From Acetobacter nitrogenifigens DSM 23921 = NBRC 105050 (GTDB taxonomy: Bacteria > Pseudomonadota > Alphaproteobacteria > Acetobacterales > Acetobacteraceae), in the NCBI RefSeq assembly GCF_000429165.1, contig NZ_AUBI01000004.1, forward strand, positions 186,001-250,000: a stretch of 64,000 nucleotides of DNA, written 5' to 3'. Each line of letters begins with the position of its first letter. Position 1 is the stretch's first letter. The position numbers and the translations under genes are program-made. Of the stretch, positions 16,909-25,599 are shown piece after piece. Below the pieces are notes generated by a model. That model was not told the origin of the DNA and did no database searches. It was given only the letters and a program-made list of their open reading frames with translations.

Positions 16909-18375
16909 ATGATGATCCCTCCCTCCTGCCACGGCGTGCTTCATGACTGGCCAAAGAAACAGACGAGGCCAAAACCCTTGCATCATCTGACGGCGTGGAG
17001 CGCCCACGACACCGGCGTCATCATTTCCTGCGCGCTCGCCCTGCTGGTCATCGTTGTGGCGATCAGTCTGGCGAAATTGCCTCCATTTCTTGCGATCCTG
17101 CTCGGCGCCATCGTTTTCAGCGCCACCACGGGTCTGGACATGGCGAAGGCCATCGCATCCTTTCAGGCAGGAGCAGGTCATTTGCTGGGGGACAGTGGCC
17201 TCATCATCGCGCTGGGCGCGTTGCTCGGCGGCATGGTGGCCGGCAGCGGCGCCGCTGATCGACTGGTGACGGCGCTCCTGAGTCCGGGCGGCAGGCCTCT
17301 TTCGGCGCGCGCGCTTCCGTGGTGCGTGGCCGTCGCCGCCATGCTGGTGGGGTTGCCGCTGTTTTTCGAAGTCGGGCTGGTAATCATGCTTCCGCTCGTC
17401 CTCGGCGTCGCCCGAACCGCGCGTCAGCCAGTGCTGCGTATCGCTATTCCCGCCCTTGCGGGCATGACCGTGCTGCACGCGCTGGTCCCGCCGCATCCGG
17501 GGCCTCTCATCGCCATATCCGCCCTGCACGCCTCTTTGGGAACGACATTACTGCTCGGACTGGCGATAGCTGTGCCAGCCGTCGTCCTCGCAGGGCCTGT
17601 GTATGGAAATTTTCTTTCCACCCGACCGGAATACCGAACGATCTCCACGGCGGCGTCGGCGAATTTCTCGTCTCCCGGCAACGTGCGGCAGGAGCGACAG
17701 CCCTCTCTTGCCGCCGCCGCGATGACGATCCTGCTACCTGTCGCGCTGATGCTCGCACGCACGGCGTCGGAGTTGTGCCTGCCCCGGAATGGTATGGCTG
17801 CGCACATTCTTAACACTGTTGGCGAGCCCTTTATGGCGCTCCTGCTTTCAGTGTTCTTTGCTGTGATCGTTCTCGGCTGGCTGAGCCGCCAGCCGCGTCG
17901 TGAAACAGGCCGCACGTTGCATGACAGCCTGCCGCCGCTCGCCGTGCTTTTGCTGACCATAGGCGCCGGGGGCGGTTTAAAGCAGGTTCTGCTCAGCGGA
18001 GGGATCGCCGGGACGATCAGCAAGATCGCGGAATCTTCGTCTCTACCTCTCGTCGTCCTGGCGTGGCTGATCGCGGTTTGCCTTCGTCAGGCGACGGGAT
18101 CTGCGACAGTCGCGACTTCAACGACTGCGGGACTCATGGCCCCGCTTCTCGCGACGATGGGCCTTTCGTCTCCACAAACATCGCTTGTCGCGCTTTCAAT
18201 CGGGGCGGGTTCCGTTTTCTTCTGTCACGTCAACGACGCAGGTTTCTGGATGGTGCACGAACTGTTCGGACTGACGCTGAAGCAGACCTTGATGGTCTGG
18301 TCGGTCCTCCAGACGATCGTATCCCTGACAGGGCTGGCCCTCTGCAGCGCGATCTGGGTCTTTCTGGCGTCATAA
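16909..18375 (+). CDS. GntP-family gluconate/organic acid permease
   Basis: A 488-residue inner-membrane carrier with about twelve hydrophobic helices. Family signatures include GLPLFFEVGLVIMLPLV (about 146-162), VPPHPGPL (about 196-203), the ATGSATVATSTTAGL block (about 393-407) and HVNDAGFWM (about 443-451), all typical of GntP/GntT proton symporters. Gluconate is the usual substrate, and acetic acid bacteria make gluconate in the periplasm, so uptake for the pentose phosphate pathway is a sensible role. The start is uncertain: no good ribosome site precedes the ATG at 16909, and the first 30 residues are non-conserved. It converges on the aminotransferase-V gene. Confidence 0.88.
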   Translation: MMIPPSCHGVLHDWPKKQTRPKPLHHLTAWSAHDTGVIISCALALLVIVVAISLAKLPPFLAILLGAIVFSATTGLDMAKAIASFQAGAGHLLGDSGLIIALGALLGGMVAGSGAADRLVTALLSPGGRPLSARALPWCVAVAAMLVGLPLFFEVGLVIMLPLVLGVARTARQPVLRIAIPALAGMTVLHALVPPHPGPLIAISALHASLGTTLLLGLAIAVPAVVLAGPVYGNFLSTRPEYRTISTAASANFSSPGNVRQERQPSLAAAAMTILLPVALMLARTASELCLPRNGMAAHILNTVGEPFMALLLSVFFAVIVLGWLSRQPRRETGRTLHDSLPPLAVLLLTIGAGGGLKQVLLSGGIAGTISKIAESSSLPLVVLAWLIAVCLRQATGSATVATSTTAGLMAPLLATMGLSSPQTSLVALSIGAGSVFFCHVNDAGFWMVHELFGLTLKQTLMVWSVLQTIVSLTGLALCSAIWVFLAS

Positions 18376-18499
18376 CAGACAAAGCGAAATTTTCGAGACG
18401 GTCTCCGCCTCTCCCGCTTTGCACAACCCCTTCTGCAACCGTAGTTGCTTTCCCTTCCTGCGAGATCAAACGCAGAATCCTCCGAGCCGCCCGACCGCC

Positions 18500-19960
18500 T
18501 CAGCCGGCCAATGGCGTAAAGCGAGCCGTGCTCTTGTCGCAGTGATACAGGGCTGCGATTTCCGTAGCGTCCCGCGCGAGTTCGTCCACGGCGCCGATGA
18601 TGAACTGCGCCTTCTGGTCGGTGAGAAGCACGCTCAGGTTCAGGCGCGTCCAGCCAGGTTTTTCAATCTCGTCACCACTTAGAATTGAATTTCTCAAAAC
18701 GACCGAATGTTCGCGCCCTATCCCGAGCAAATCGTGCGCATACGGCCCTGCGCAAGCGCAACCGCCGCGCGCCTGCACGCCGTAGCGATCGGACAGCATG
18801 CGCGTGAAAAGCTGCTGATGGACAAATCCTTCTCCCCGCTCACCGCGCACCCTGATGGAAAATATCGGCAACGAATGCGCCGCCGCGCTGTTACCCAGAA
18901 TTTCGATCCGGTCGTTACGTCGCCAATACTGCAGCGCGCGTTCGCGTAACTGCGCATGGCGAGAGTCCATTCTGGACTGACCGATGGCGTCCTTGACCAG
19001 AAAGGCCAGCGCGGCGCGGATATCGCCGATCACGTTCGGCGTGCCGGATTCCTCTCGGCTGACGACATTCACCGAATAGTCATGTCCCCATGGCGAGACG
19101 AAGCGCACGGTCCCGCCGCCGGGGCAGACCGGGCGGTCAAGCGTCACTGCCTGCCTGCGCACGATCAGCACGCCGGAAGCGCCAGGTCCGCCGAGAAATT
19201 TGTGCGGTGAAATAACGATCGCGTCTTTCTGGAATTCCGTTCCTGCGCGCATGTCCACGGAAAGGTAAGGGCCGCCGCCCGCGTAGTCCCACACCACGGC
19301 CGCTCCGTGGCGACGCAGCACGGCGCTGACAGCGTCCACGTCGGTCATGACGCCGGTGACGTTCGACGCCGCCGAGAACGCGCCGACCTTCAACCGCTCC
19401 GGTCCGGCCGCCCTGAGCGCCGCCTCAAGGACGTCAAGATCCGGCCCTCCCTGAGCGGCTTCGGCGATGGCCACGATCTCCGCCCCGGACTCGCGCCAGG
19501 GCAGGATGTTCGAGTGGTGCTCGTAAGGACCAATAAAAACGACCGGGCGAGATGTCCCCTCGCGCGCGGCCGACCCCACGCCCAGCAGTTCCACCAGTCG
19601 GTTGATCCCTGCGGTGGCGCCGGAGCCCACAAAAATCGTCGCGTAGTCGTCCGTCGCCCTACATTGATCGGCAATAATTCTGCGCGCCGCTTCGCGGGTG
19701 CGCGTCATGTACATGCCGCAGAACGACGCTTCGGTATGGCTGTTCGCGTAGTAGGGCAGGACATGCTCGAGAATGAAATCCTCGACCTGCCGCAGGGAGC
19801 GGCCGGAGGCGATATAATCCGCGTACACAAGAGGATGGACGCCGAAAGGTCCCGGGACCGGAGCGCCCTCGCCGATCAGTCCTTCACGCAATGCAGACAA
19901 AACGTCGCCTGTGGCGAGAGAGGCTTCGAAGCGGTCGAACGGCGCACGATCGGCAATCAT
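18500..19960 (-). CDS. Class V aminotransferase, cysteine-desulfurase-like
   Basis: A 486-residue PLP enzyme of the NifS/Csd fold. The PLP lysine is Lys254 in SPHKFLGGPGASG, Asp225 is in VVWDYAGGG, and His75/Glu77 lie in ANSHTEAS. RGGCACAG at 398-405 puts two cysteines (401, 403) where desulfurases have the mobile catalytic Cys loop. The protein is longer than SufS/IscS (about 400 aa), with an N-terminal extension and a longer C-terminal tail. No suf or isc genes lie nearby; instead a divergent Lrp-type regulator does. The reaction could be cysteine or selenocysteine lyase, or a different class V activity; the substrate is inferred only. Confidence 0.8.
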   Translation of the reverse strand: MIADRAPFDRFEASLATGDVLSALREGLIGEGAPVPGPFGVHPLVYADYIASGRSLRQVEDFILEHVLPYYANSHTEASFCGMYMTRTREAARRIIADQCRATDDYATIFVGSGATAGINRLVELLGVGSAAREGTSRPVVFIGPYEHHSNILPWRESGAEIVAIAEAAQGGPDLDVLEAALRAAGPERLKVGAFSAASNVTGVMTDVDAVSAVLRRHGAAVVWDYAGGGPYLSVDMRAGTEFQKDAIVISPHKFLGGPGASGVLIVRRQAVTLDRPVCPGGGTVRFVSPWGHDYSVNVVSREESGTPNVIGDIRAALAFLVKDAIGQSRMDSRHAQLRERALQYWRRNDRIEILGNSAAAHSLPIFSIRVRGERGEGFVHQQLFTRMLSDRYGVQARGGCACAGPYAHDLLGIGREHSVVLRNSILSGDEIEKPGWTRLNLSVLLTDQKAQFIIGAVDELARDATEIAALYHCDKSTARFTPLAG

Positions 19961-20070
19961 GGTTTTGGCTCACCTGAATGATGTCATGGTGATTCGACCA
20001 CGACTGGAGGCGCGAGTTCCAACTCATATTCTGCTTTGAATCACGAATTTTGTTGTCATATGATCTGACA

Positions 20071-20532
20071 ATGGCCGAAAATCTGGATCATATCGATCGT
20101 GCATTGCTCCGCGCATTGCAGAAGGACTCCTCCCTCTCTCAACGCGCCCTCGCGGACGTTGTCGGGCTGTCGCAAAACGCCTGCTGGCGACGTCTTTCGG
20201 CGTTGCGCGAAAAAGGGTTTCTCGACAGGCAAACCCTGCGGATCGACCCGGCGGCGCTCGGGCTGGGGCTGGTCGTGTTCGTCATGGTGCGCACGCGCCA
20301 CCACGACCAGCACTGGCTGCAACGATTTCGGGCGCTCGTGCTCGCTCTTCCAAACGTGACCGATTTCCACCGGATCGCCGGAGATTACGATTACATGCTC
20401 AAAATCGTATCGAAGGACATGAACGCCTTTGACACGGTCTACCGACAGTTGATCGAGAAGATCGATCTGGACACGGTCACATCCTACATCTCGATGGAGA
20501 CGATCGCAGACAGCCGAGACCTGCCTGTGTGA
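20071..20532 (+). CDS. Lrp/AsnC family transcriptional regulator
   Basis: A 153-residue regulator. An N-terminal winged helix (LDHIDRALLRALQKDSS...LSQNACWRRLSAL) is followed by the RAM/AsnC_trans_reg ligand domain with GDYDYMLKIVSKDMNAFD. I choose the ATG at 20071; an in-frame TTG seven codons upstream is possible. It is divergent from the desulfurase-like gene with about 110 bases between them. Lrp-type regulators commonly control an adjacent amino-acid enzyme in response to that amino acid, so cysteine or a related compound may be the effector here. Confidence 0.92.
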   Translation: MAENLDHIDRALLRALQKDSSLSQRALADVVGLSQNACWRRLSALREKGFLDRQTLRIDPAALGLGLVVFVMVRTRHHDQHWLQRFRALVLALPNVTDFHRIAGDYDYMLKIVSKDMNAFDTVYRQLIEKIDLDTVTSYISMETIADSRDLPV

Positions 20533-20821
20533 CGTCGCGCATGCGCCGTCACCCGTATGAATGCGCCCATATAATTGCGTTCTTGCCGTTTTTCCTGCGC
20601 TCTCTCGCCAGCCCGGCTGTCGCAGGCCGCGCTCGACCATATCAGGCGCCCGCTCTTCGACGCCCGCCACAGAAGCAACGCTCCAACCAGGCGAGATCAC
20701 CCCGTCACCGAGACCGCCGCCGCTCGAACGTGGATCACGCAAGAGCTAAGCGCCAGAACGACACGGACAAGGCGCCCAGGCCCTGTTCGGCGAAACCTCC
20801 GAAGGTCCGCCGCCCTGCCCC
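20533..20821. other. Convergent intergenic gap
   Basis: A 289-base space between the Lrp gene and the converging synthase-like gene. Arg/Pro-rich frames only; no gene, RNA or clear terminator is visible. Confidence 0.4.
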
Positions 20822-21688
20822 CTATCGCAACAATCCCCTGACAACGACGCGCAGCCGGTCCCCAAGTCCCCGCTCCTGTCCCATTTGGACCGGCTCGCGC
20901 CGCAGATCGCGCACGGCCAGCGTCGCAGGCAGGGACGCCAGCCGCAGGGCGTGACGCTGCGACCCTGCGTTGCGCCGGGGCGCAGCGTCACGCCCTGACG
21001 GCAACAACGCCGTCCCTTCCTGACGCAAGGAGGCGGCGAGAAGCGCCAGCTGCTCCGGCTCGATTTTCGCGAGCCCGGCGCGATCTTCAGGATCGAGGCC
21101 AGCGGCGACCAACGCCTCCGACGGAAGCGCGGGCCGTCCGCCCGCCAGCACCGCAGGCAAATGGCGTAACAGCGCGCCTGCGGCGTAGGCTGCGCCCGCC
21201 TCCTCAATACGCTCCAGCAACGCCGTGTCCTTCAGCCCGAGCAACGACCCGACGATGCGTTGCATCTGTCCGGAACCGTCGCGCATCGCCTGACGCCATC
21301 CCTCCCAGTCCGGCAGACCGTAGAGTTCGTTTTCGCGCGCTTCGAGCATGGTCAGCAAAGGTTGCGGCTGAATCCGCCCCTCTTCAAGCAGCTCGCCCAG
21401 AGTCATCGCGACATCGTGACGGGCCTGAAAACGACGTTCCGGCGCCTGCACGATGTCGCGCCACCACTGCAGCCTGATAAGCCCCGCCATCGGCCCCGCG
21501 AACGCCGACGACACGGGCTGGTGGAGCGCGCGCACGATCTCGCAGTTGAACGCGATCACCGGGAACGCGACGCTTCGCACGGCAGGCGGCAGGAACATCG
21601 CGCACAGAAACCTGTCGGGATCGCGTTTGCGCGCAATCTCGGCGCAGGCCCGCGCTGCGCGGGTCGCCGCATCTTCTTCCGCGTTCAT
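20822..21688 (-). CDS. Squalene/phytoene synthase family protein, divergent
   Basis: A 288-residue protein of the trans-isoprenyl diphosphate synthase head-to-head family (FLCAMFLPPAVRSVAFPVIAFN, GLIRLQWWRD, G-Y/A-G-LLRHLP). The aspartate-rich D-x-x-x-D metal motifs of true squalene or phytoene synthases are not present in the expected first position (AFNCEIVRA instead). It is therefore more like the NDUFAF6-type members that assist respiratory complex I assembly in mitochondria and alphaproteobacteria. I start at the ATG at 21688; the frame extends 32 codons upstream into the sodB promoter. A 17-bp perfect inverted repeat interrupts the coding region near residues 231-248. Divergent from sodB. 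Confidence 0.75.
   Translation of the reverse strand: MNAEEDAATRAARACAEIARKRDPDRFLCAMFLPPAVRSVAFPVIAFNCEIVRALHQPVSSAFAGPMAGLIRLQWWRDIVQAPERRFQARHDVAMTLGELLEEGRIQPQPLLTMLEARENELYGLPDWEGWRQAMRDGSGQMQRIVGSLLGLKDTALLERIEEAGAAYAAGALLRHLPAVLAGGRPALPSEALVAAGLDPEDRAGLAKIEPEQLALLAASLRQEGTALLPSGRDAAPRRNAGSQRHALRLASLPATLAVRDLRREPVQMGQERGLGDRLRVVVRGLLR
20945..20997. repeat. 17-bp perfect inverted repeat inside the synthase-like gene
   Basis: Arms 20945-20961 and 20981-20997 (CAGGGCGTGACGCTGCG and its complement) surround a 19-base spacer. It is read in frame as extra residues DAAPRRNAGSQRHA between LLPSGR and LRLASLP, where the family normally has a short link. It looks like a palindromic element inserted in frame. 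Confidence 0.8.
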
Positions 21689-21823
21689 CGCGTTACGGTC
21701 CTTATGGAGATGAATGGCGCCGCGCGGGGCCTCCGTCTCTTGACGGTCCCCCGGTCGGCACATAGCTGTTGCGGGCGGCGCCACTCCGCCCTGAACTCAG
21801 GATAAATCACCAAGGAGCATGTC

Positions 21824-22432
21824 ATGGCCTTCGAACTGCCAGCCCTCCCCTACTCCTACAACGCGCTTGCCGCCAAAGGCATGTGCCAGGAAACCCTGGA
21901 GCTTCACCACGACAAGCACCATCAGGCCTATGTCACGGCTCTGAACGGCTTCGTTGAAGCCAAGCCGGAACTGCAGGGCAAGTCGCTCGACGAGATCATT
22001 CTCGCCGTCAAGGGCGACGCCGCGTCCGCGCCGGTGTTCAACAACGCCGGACAACACTGGAACCACATCCTGTTCTGGAACAACCTGTCCGCGAACGGCG
22101 GCGGCATTCCGGGCGCGCTTGAAGAGAAGATCAAGAGCGACCTCGGCAGCGTCGAGACGTTCAAGGAAGAGTTCAAGAAGGCCGCGACGACGCAGTTCGG
22201 TTCCGGCTGGGCATGGCTGGTTCTGACCCCGGCAGGCAAGCTTGCCGTGACCAAGACCGCCAATGGCTCCAACCCCCTCGCCGAAGGCCAGGGCAAGGCG
22301 CTACTAGGCCTCGACGTGTGGGAGCACGCCTACTACCTCGACTTCCGCAATCGTCGTCCCGACTACATCACCAACTACCTCGACAAGCTCGCCAACTATG
22401 AGTTCGCCGAGGCTCAGCTGAAGGCTGCCTGA
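21824..22432 (+). CDS. sodB: Iron superoxide dismutase
   Basis: A 202-residue cytoplasmic enzyme converting superoxide to hydrogen peroxide and oxygen. Metal ligands are His28 (ETLELHH), His81 (GQHWNHILFW) and the Asp and His of LDVWEHAYYLD. Gln77, two before the Trp-Asn-His group, is placed as in iron-type enzymes (manganese types have Gln near residue 146 instead), so iron is the likely metal. The N-terminus MAFELPALPYSYNAL and the length are as in E. coli SodB. AAGGAG lies 7 bases before the ATG. Followed by two hairpins. Confidence 0.96.
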   Translation: MAFELPALPYSYNALAAKGMCQETLELHHDKHHQAYVTALNGFVEAKPELQGKSLDEIILAVKGDAASAPVFNNAGQHWNHILFWNNLSANGGGIPGALEEKIKSDLGSVETFKEEFKKAATTQFGSGWAWLVLTPAGKLAVTKTANGSNPLAEGQGKALLGLDVWEHAYYLDFRNRRPDYITNYLDKLANYEFAEAQLKAA

Positions 22433-22440
22433 TTCCGGAT

Positions 22441-22476
22441 CGATAAAGCGGAGCGCGTCTGCGTCCCGCTTTATCG
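22441..22476 (+). terminator. Hairpin directly after sodB
   Basis: CGATAAAGCGG and CCGCTTTATCG form an 11-bp perfect stem with a 14-base loop, starting 8 bases after the sodB stop. There is no long T run, so it may protect the 3' end rather than terminate. Confidence 0.55.
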
Positions 22477-22496
22477 GGAATAACCGGCCTGCGACG

Positions 22497-22533
22497 AAAA
22501 AGGGGGACGATCCGATGGATCGCCCCCCTTTTC
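22497..22533. terminator. Bidirectional intrinsic terminator between sodB and thioredoxin gene
   Basis: AAAAAGGGGG-A-CGATCC, loop GAT, GGATCG-C-CCCCCTTTT: a stem of about 11 GC-rich pairs with an A run on the left and a T run on the right. It can serve both converging genes. Confidence 0.88.
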
Positions 22534-22620
22534 TGTAACAACCGTGTGAGGCGAGCTGCGATCAACCTACGCGCCTCACCGTCTCGCCTTACCTTCAGTC
22601 GCCTGATCGGAATCCGACGC

Positions 22621-23139
22621 TCAGGTCCGCGCCGCCCATTGCGCGATCAGATCGACCACGGCCTGCGCCGACATGCGACGTGCATTTCCAAGGGCCGTCG
22701 CGCCGTCCGGATCGAGCAGCTTGCCGTCCGGCGTCACGATCAGCACGGTCGGAACCGATTTAATGGTCACGCCATAACCCTGCGCGATGTCCATGTTGGC
22801 GTTGAAACGGTTCACATTCACGCTGACCGTTTCAAAGTTCTGCCCAAGCCACGTATTCACTTCGGGAATCGCGAAAACGCCCGCAAGCATCCGGCAGTCG
22901 GGGCACCAGTTGCCGCCGAAATCGATAAGGACCGATTTCCCGCTGGCCTTGGCGCGTGCGAACGCCGCCTTGACCGCCGTCGGGCCGTCTTCAGCCGGGG
23001 CGTAGGGCGCCGCCACCGGGCTGATCGCGGCGGCGCCGACCTGCGGCGCTGGCGTAAAGTCGCGGGCGGACGCCGCGAGCGGAGACAGGAACGGGAGCGT
23101 GGCGAGCAGAGCCGCCGCCGTGGTCAGACGACCAGCCAT
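22621..23139 (-). CDS. Periplasmic thioredoxin-family protein
   Basis: A 172-residue protein with a signal peptide (about 1-25, AASA-RDF cleavage likely) and a thioredoxin fold holding the active-site motif WCPDC at 78-82. The cis-proline loop is KSVPTVLIVTP. WCPDC rather than WCGPC, plus the upstream GKSVLIDFGGN, is typical of DsbD-gamma/thiol-reductase-like secreted thioredoxins. The likely role is reduction or exchange of disulfides in the periplasm, possibly in cytochrome c maturation. No redox partner is adjacent. Confidence 0.88.
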   Translation of the reverse strand: MAGRLTTAAALLATLPFLSPLAASARDFTPAPQVGAAAISPVAAPYAPAEDGPTAVKAAFARAKASGKSVLIDFGGNWCPDCRMLAGVFAIPEVNTWLGQNFETVSVNVNRFNANMDIAQGYGVTIKSVPTVLIVTPDGKLLDPDGATALGNARRMSAQAVVDLIAQWAART

Positions 23140-23310
23140 GACATATCCTTCGGTATCAGCGCGTTACGGACGAATGGTCGGCTGCCGCGCGCTTCTGTGT
23201 GTTCTTATGGGAGCCTGCCTGCTCAGACGGATGATTCCGTCCGGCCACGCCTGCTCCCGTCCGACGCAAGAGGATTGCGCCGTGTGCCTGTTCACATGAG
23301 CGGCGCACGA

Positions 23311-24252
23311 TCACGACGCAACGGGATCGGCCCAGAAAAATGTGACCTCGTGCTTGTTATGCCACAAATGCGCGAGCGTCGCCCCGGGGATGGCGGCGAA
23401 GGCGTCCATGGTCGCAAAATCCGTCTCACCCTGAAACTTGACGCTCATGACGATGCGCGCCGCACGGCCTGCCTCGATCCACCGTCGCACAAGCGCCAGA
23501 AGGCGCTCTGGGTAGGCGATGACGTCCGAGAACAGCCAGTCGACGCGTTCGACCGAGACAGGGTCGATCCCAAAAGCGCTTTCCTGTCGGAACGTAACGC
23601 CCGGCATGGCCGCGACCTGCGGCGCGAGCGGCGCACGATCGACAGCCGTGACCGACGCGCCGAGTTGCGCGATCGCCCATGTCCAGCCGCCCGGCGTCGA
23701 GCCGAGATCGACGCATGTTTCACCGGGTTGAGGCCAGCGGCCGAGCCGCGTGCACGCCTCCCACAGCTTGAGATAGGCGCGTGAGGGCGGCCCTTCCCTG
23801 TCCTCGACGAAGCGGGGAACGCCCGAGGGGAACGGACTCGTCTTGGTGGGGGAATACAGAAGCTCGTCCGTCTCCAGCAGCGTCCACGCGCCCAGATGGC
23901 TCGCTGGCGCCGGCTGCGGAAAGACGAGCGGAGCGGCCTTCACCGGCGGCAAGCGCTCCGAGATAAGGTTCGCCCGACGGAAATGACCCGTGGGAACCAG
24001 AGCCCAGTTGCGCTGCACGCCGCGCAGAACGCTTGCCGCGTCTCCGATCGAGGCGATTTTTCGTCGCTCTGGCGCTGCCCAGATGTCGAGCGCCCAAACG
24101 CTCGACGCCGGAGGCTGCTCCGAAATCGCCAACGGCCCGACCCAGATCAGGTCGCCCGCACCCAGCCGGTCCAGTTCGGCGGCGAGAACGCTCTCCAGCC
24201 CGGGCGGCGCCTGATAGACGCTGCCGCAACGGCTCCGCTCAGCTTCACTCAT
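23311..24252 (-). CDS. RlmM-like 23S rRNA 2'-O-methyltransferase
   Basis: A 313-residue SAM-dependent methyltransferase. The SAM motif is VDLGSTPGGW (181-190). The K-D-K-E tetrad of ribose 2'-O-methyltransferases can be read as Lys162 (YLKLWEA), Asp243 (LFSDVI), Lys272 (SVKFQGETD) and Glu302 (NKHEVTFF). The N-terminal 130 residues resemble the THUMP-like half of RlmM, which methylates C2498 of 23S rRNA. It overlaps the upstream DUF423 gene by 8 bases, so the two are probably co-translated. Confidence 0.82.
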   Translation of the reverse strand: MSEAERSRCGSVYQAPPGLESVLAAELDRLGAGDLIWVGPLAISEQPPASSVWALDIWAAPERRKIASIGDAASVLRGVQRNWALVPTGHFRRANLISERLPPVKAAPLVFPQPAPASHLGAWTLLETDELLYSPTKTSPFPSGVPRFVEDREGPPSRAYLKLWEACTRLGRWPQPGETCVDLGSTPGGWTWAIAQLGASVTAVDRAPLAPQVAAMPGVTFRQESAFGIDPVSVERVDWLFSDVIAYPERLLALVRRWIEAGRAARIVMSVKFQGETDFATMDAFAAIPGATLAHLWHNKHEVTFFWADPVAS

Positions 24253-24625
24253 GGATTGCGAACGCGACGGCCAGCACGAACCAGGACAGGATCAGGATCG
24301 ACCCGCCGGTCGGCGCGACCGCCCCCAGATGGTGACCCGTGAATGCGGTGAAATAGAGCGCGCCACAGAAAATCAGCGTCCCGAGCACGAGACCGTTGCC
24401 GCCAAGAGCCATCAGGCGCGTCGGCTTTCTGGCGCCGAGACCCAACCCCACAAGCGCCAGAGCATGCCACATATGCATTTCCACAGCGCTATGCGCGATC
24501 TCCCGCCCCGCTCCGAGTCCAAACCGCTCTGCAGGAAGGTGGGCCGTGACCGCCCCCATGGCCACCGCCGCACAAGCGAGCAGCGCGCCCGCCGAGCGCC
24601 AGAAACGCGCCATCAGAACCAACAT
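24245..24625 (-). CDS. DUF423 family membrane protein
   Basis: A 126-residue protein with four hydrophobic helices (about 8-28, 46-64, 71-91, 103-123), matching YgdD/DUF423: GALLACAAVAMGAVTAH, a central helix with HMWHALAL, and the C-terminal GGSILILSWFVLA. The function of the family is unknown. ATG at 24625 has AAGGA about 8 bases upstream. It overlaps the rlmM-like gene, a pairing known from other bacteria, where ygdD and rlmM are neighbours. Confidence 0.88.
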   Translation of the reverse strand: MLVLMARFWRSAGALLACAAVAMGAVTAHLPAERFGLGAGREIAHSAVEMHMWHALALVGLGLGARKPTRLMALGGNGLVLGTLIFCGALYFTAFTGHHLGAVAPTGGSILILSWFVLAVAFAIHE

Positions 24626-24651
24626 AAAGACATCCTTGAAATTCGCCGAAC

Positions 24652-24663
24652 CTTCTTAAGAAG
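24652..24663. repeat. 12-bp palindrome in divergent promoter region
   Basis: CTTCTTAAGAAG is a perfect palindrome 27 bases upstream of the DUF423 start and about 180 bases before the DUF4142 gene. Possible operator; no known protein assigned. Confidence 0.4.
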
Positions 24664-24845
24664 TCATCAGCAGTCGAACACATCACTTACAACTATTACA
24701 TCTGTAACATAAGACGGTGTGGGCGCCAGGTTTGTGCAATCTATATAGAGCGTGTTAACGCCATTTCAGCTAATCAGCCTGTGGGTTTCTTCGGTCGCAG
24801 GCCTCGGGTTCTCGTCGAAGCTATCGGCAGTGGAGTATGTTACCA

Positions 24846-25430
24846 ATGAAACAGAAAAAAAACTGGCTGGCGATCGCCGCCATGCTTCCCCTAGCCGCTT
24901 GCGCCGACCACCCCAAGCAGTTTACCGGACCGCTTTTGCCCGCCATGGACGAAGCGTTCGTTCATCAGGCCGCCGAAAGCAATCTCGTCGAAATTGCGAT
25001 CAGCAACGCCGAGTCCAGTGAAGGTCACTCCGCAAATATCAAGACCTATGCAGGATCGGTAGTGACAGACCACACTGCGGATCAGGATCGCCTGAGTGGA
25101 ATCGCCAAGGCCCACGGCTTCACCCTGCCAAGCGAACCCACGCCCGACGACCAGAAGCTGATCGAGCGCCTGACCAGCCAGAAGGGCTCTCGCCTCGATC
25201 ACGCGTATCTTGCCGAGATCGTCAAGCAGCATAAAAGCGCGGAAGCTCTGATGAAGCAGGAGGCGACGACGGTCGCCGATCCTGATCTGAAGTCTTACGT
25301 GGCGGACATGCAGGTCAGCGAGAAAGCCCACCTTCAGAGCGCAGAAAAACTCTCCGGCGGTCGCCGCTCCGCACGCCGGCGCACAGCGCATACGCAGGCC
25401 TCGACTCCGAGCGAACCGGCGGGCTTTTAA
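24846..25430 (+). CDS. DUF4142 lipoprotein
   Basis: A 194-residue exported protein. The lipobox LAAC ends the signal peptide (Cys at about residue 19), so it should be lipidated by the Lgt encoded at 32 kb. The helical ferritin-like DUF4142 domain covers about 30-160 (FVHQAAESNLVEIAISN...HTADQDRLSGIAKAHG...LDHAYLAEIVKQHKSA). The tail is basic and Ser/Thr-rich. I prefer the ATG at 24846: GGAG lies 10 bases before it but only 3 before the ATG at 24837. The family has no proven activity; members occur in stress and surface contexts. Confidence 0.85.
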   Translation: MKQKKNWLAIAAMLPLAACADHPKQFTGPLLPAMDEAFVHQAAESNLVEIAISNAESSEGHSANIKTYAGSVVTDHTADQDRLSGIAKAHGFTLPSEPTPDDQKLIERLTSQKGSRLDHAYLAEIVKQHKSAEALMKQEATTVADPDLKSYVADMQVSEKAHLQSAEKLSGGRRSARRRTAHTQASTPSEPAGF

Positions 25431-25599
25431 GTCAGACGCCACGGGGACGCGTGCGAAACGTCCCCGTGACTGCCTGACGACACTCGGTTATCCGGGCGCA
25501 TGTCGCCGGAGCCGGGCGCACTATCCGCAGGGAAACGTTGACGCTATTTTTTCGTGCTCCCGACGCTTTTTCGCCTGCAGTCTTGAAAGGCTCAGCCTC

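Noticed and set aside
22546-23784. 412-codon plus-strand frame opposite thioredoxin and RlmM-like genes
   Set aside because: Crosses two recognisable minus-strand genes and an intergenic space; Arg-rich shadow.
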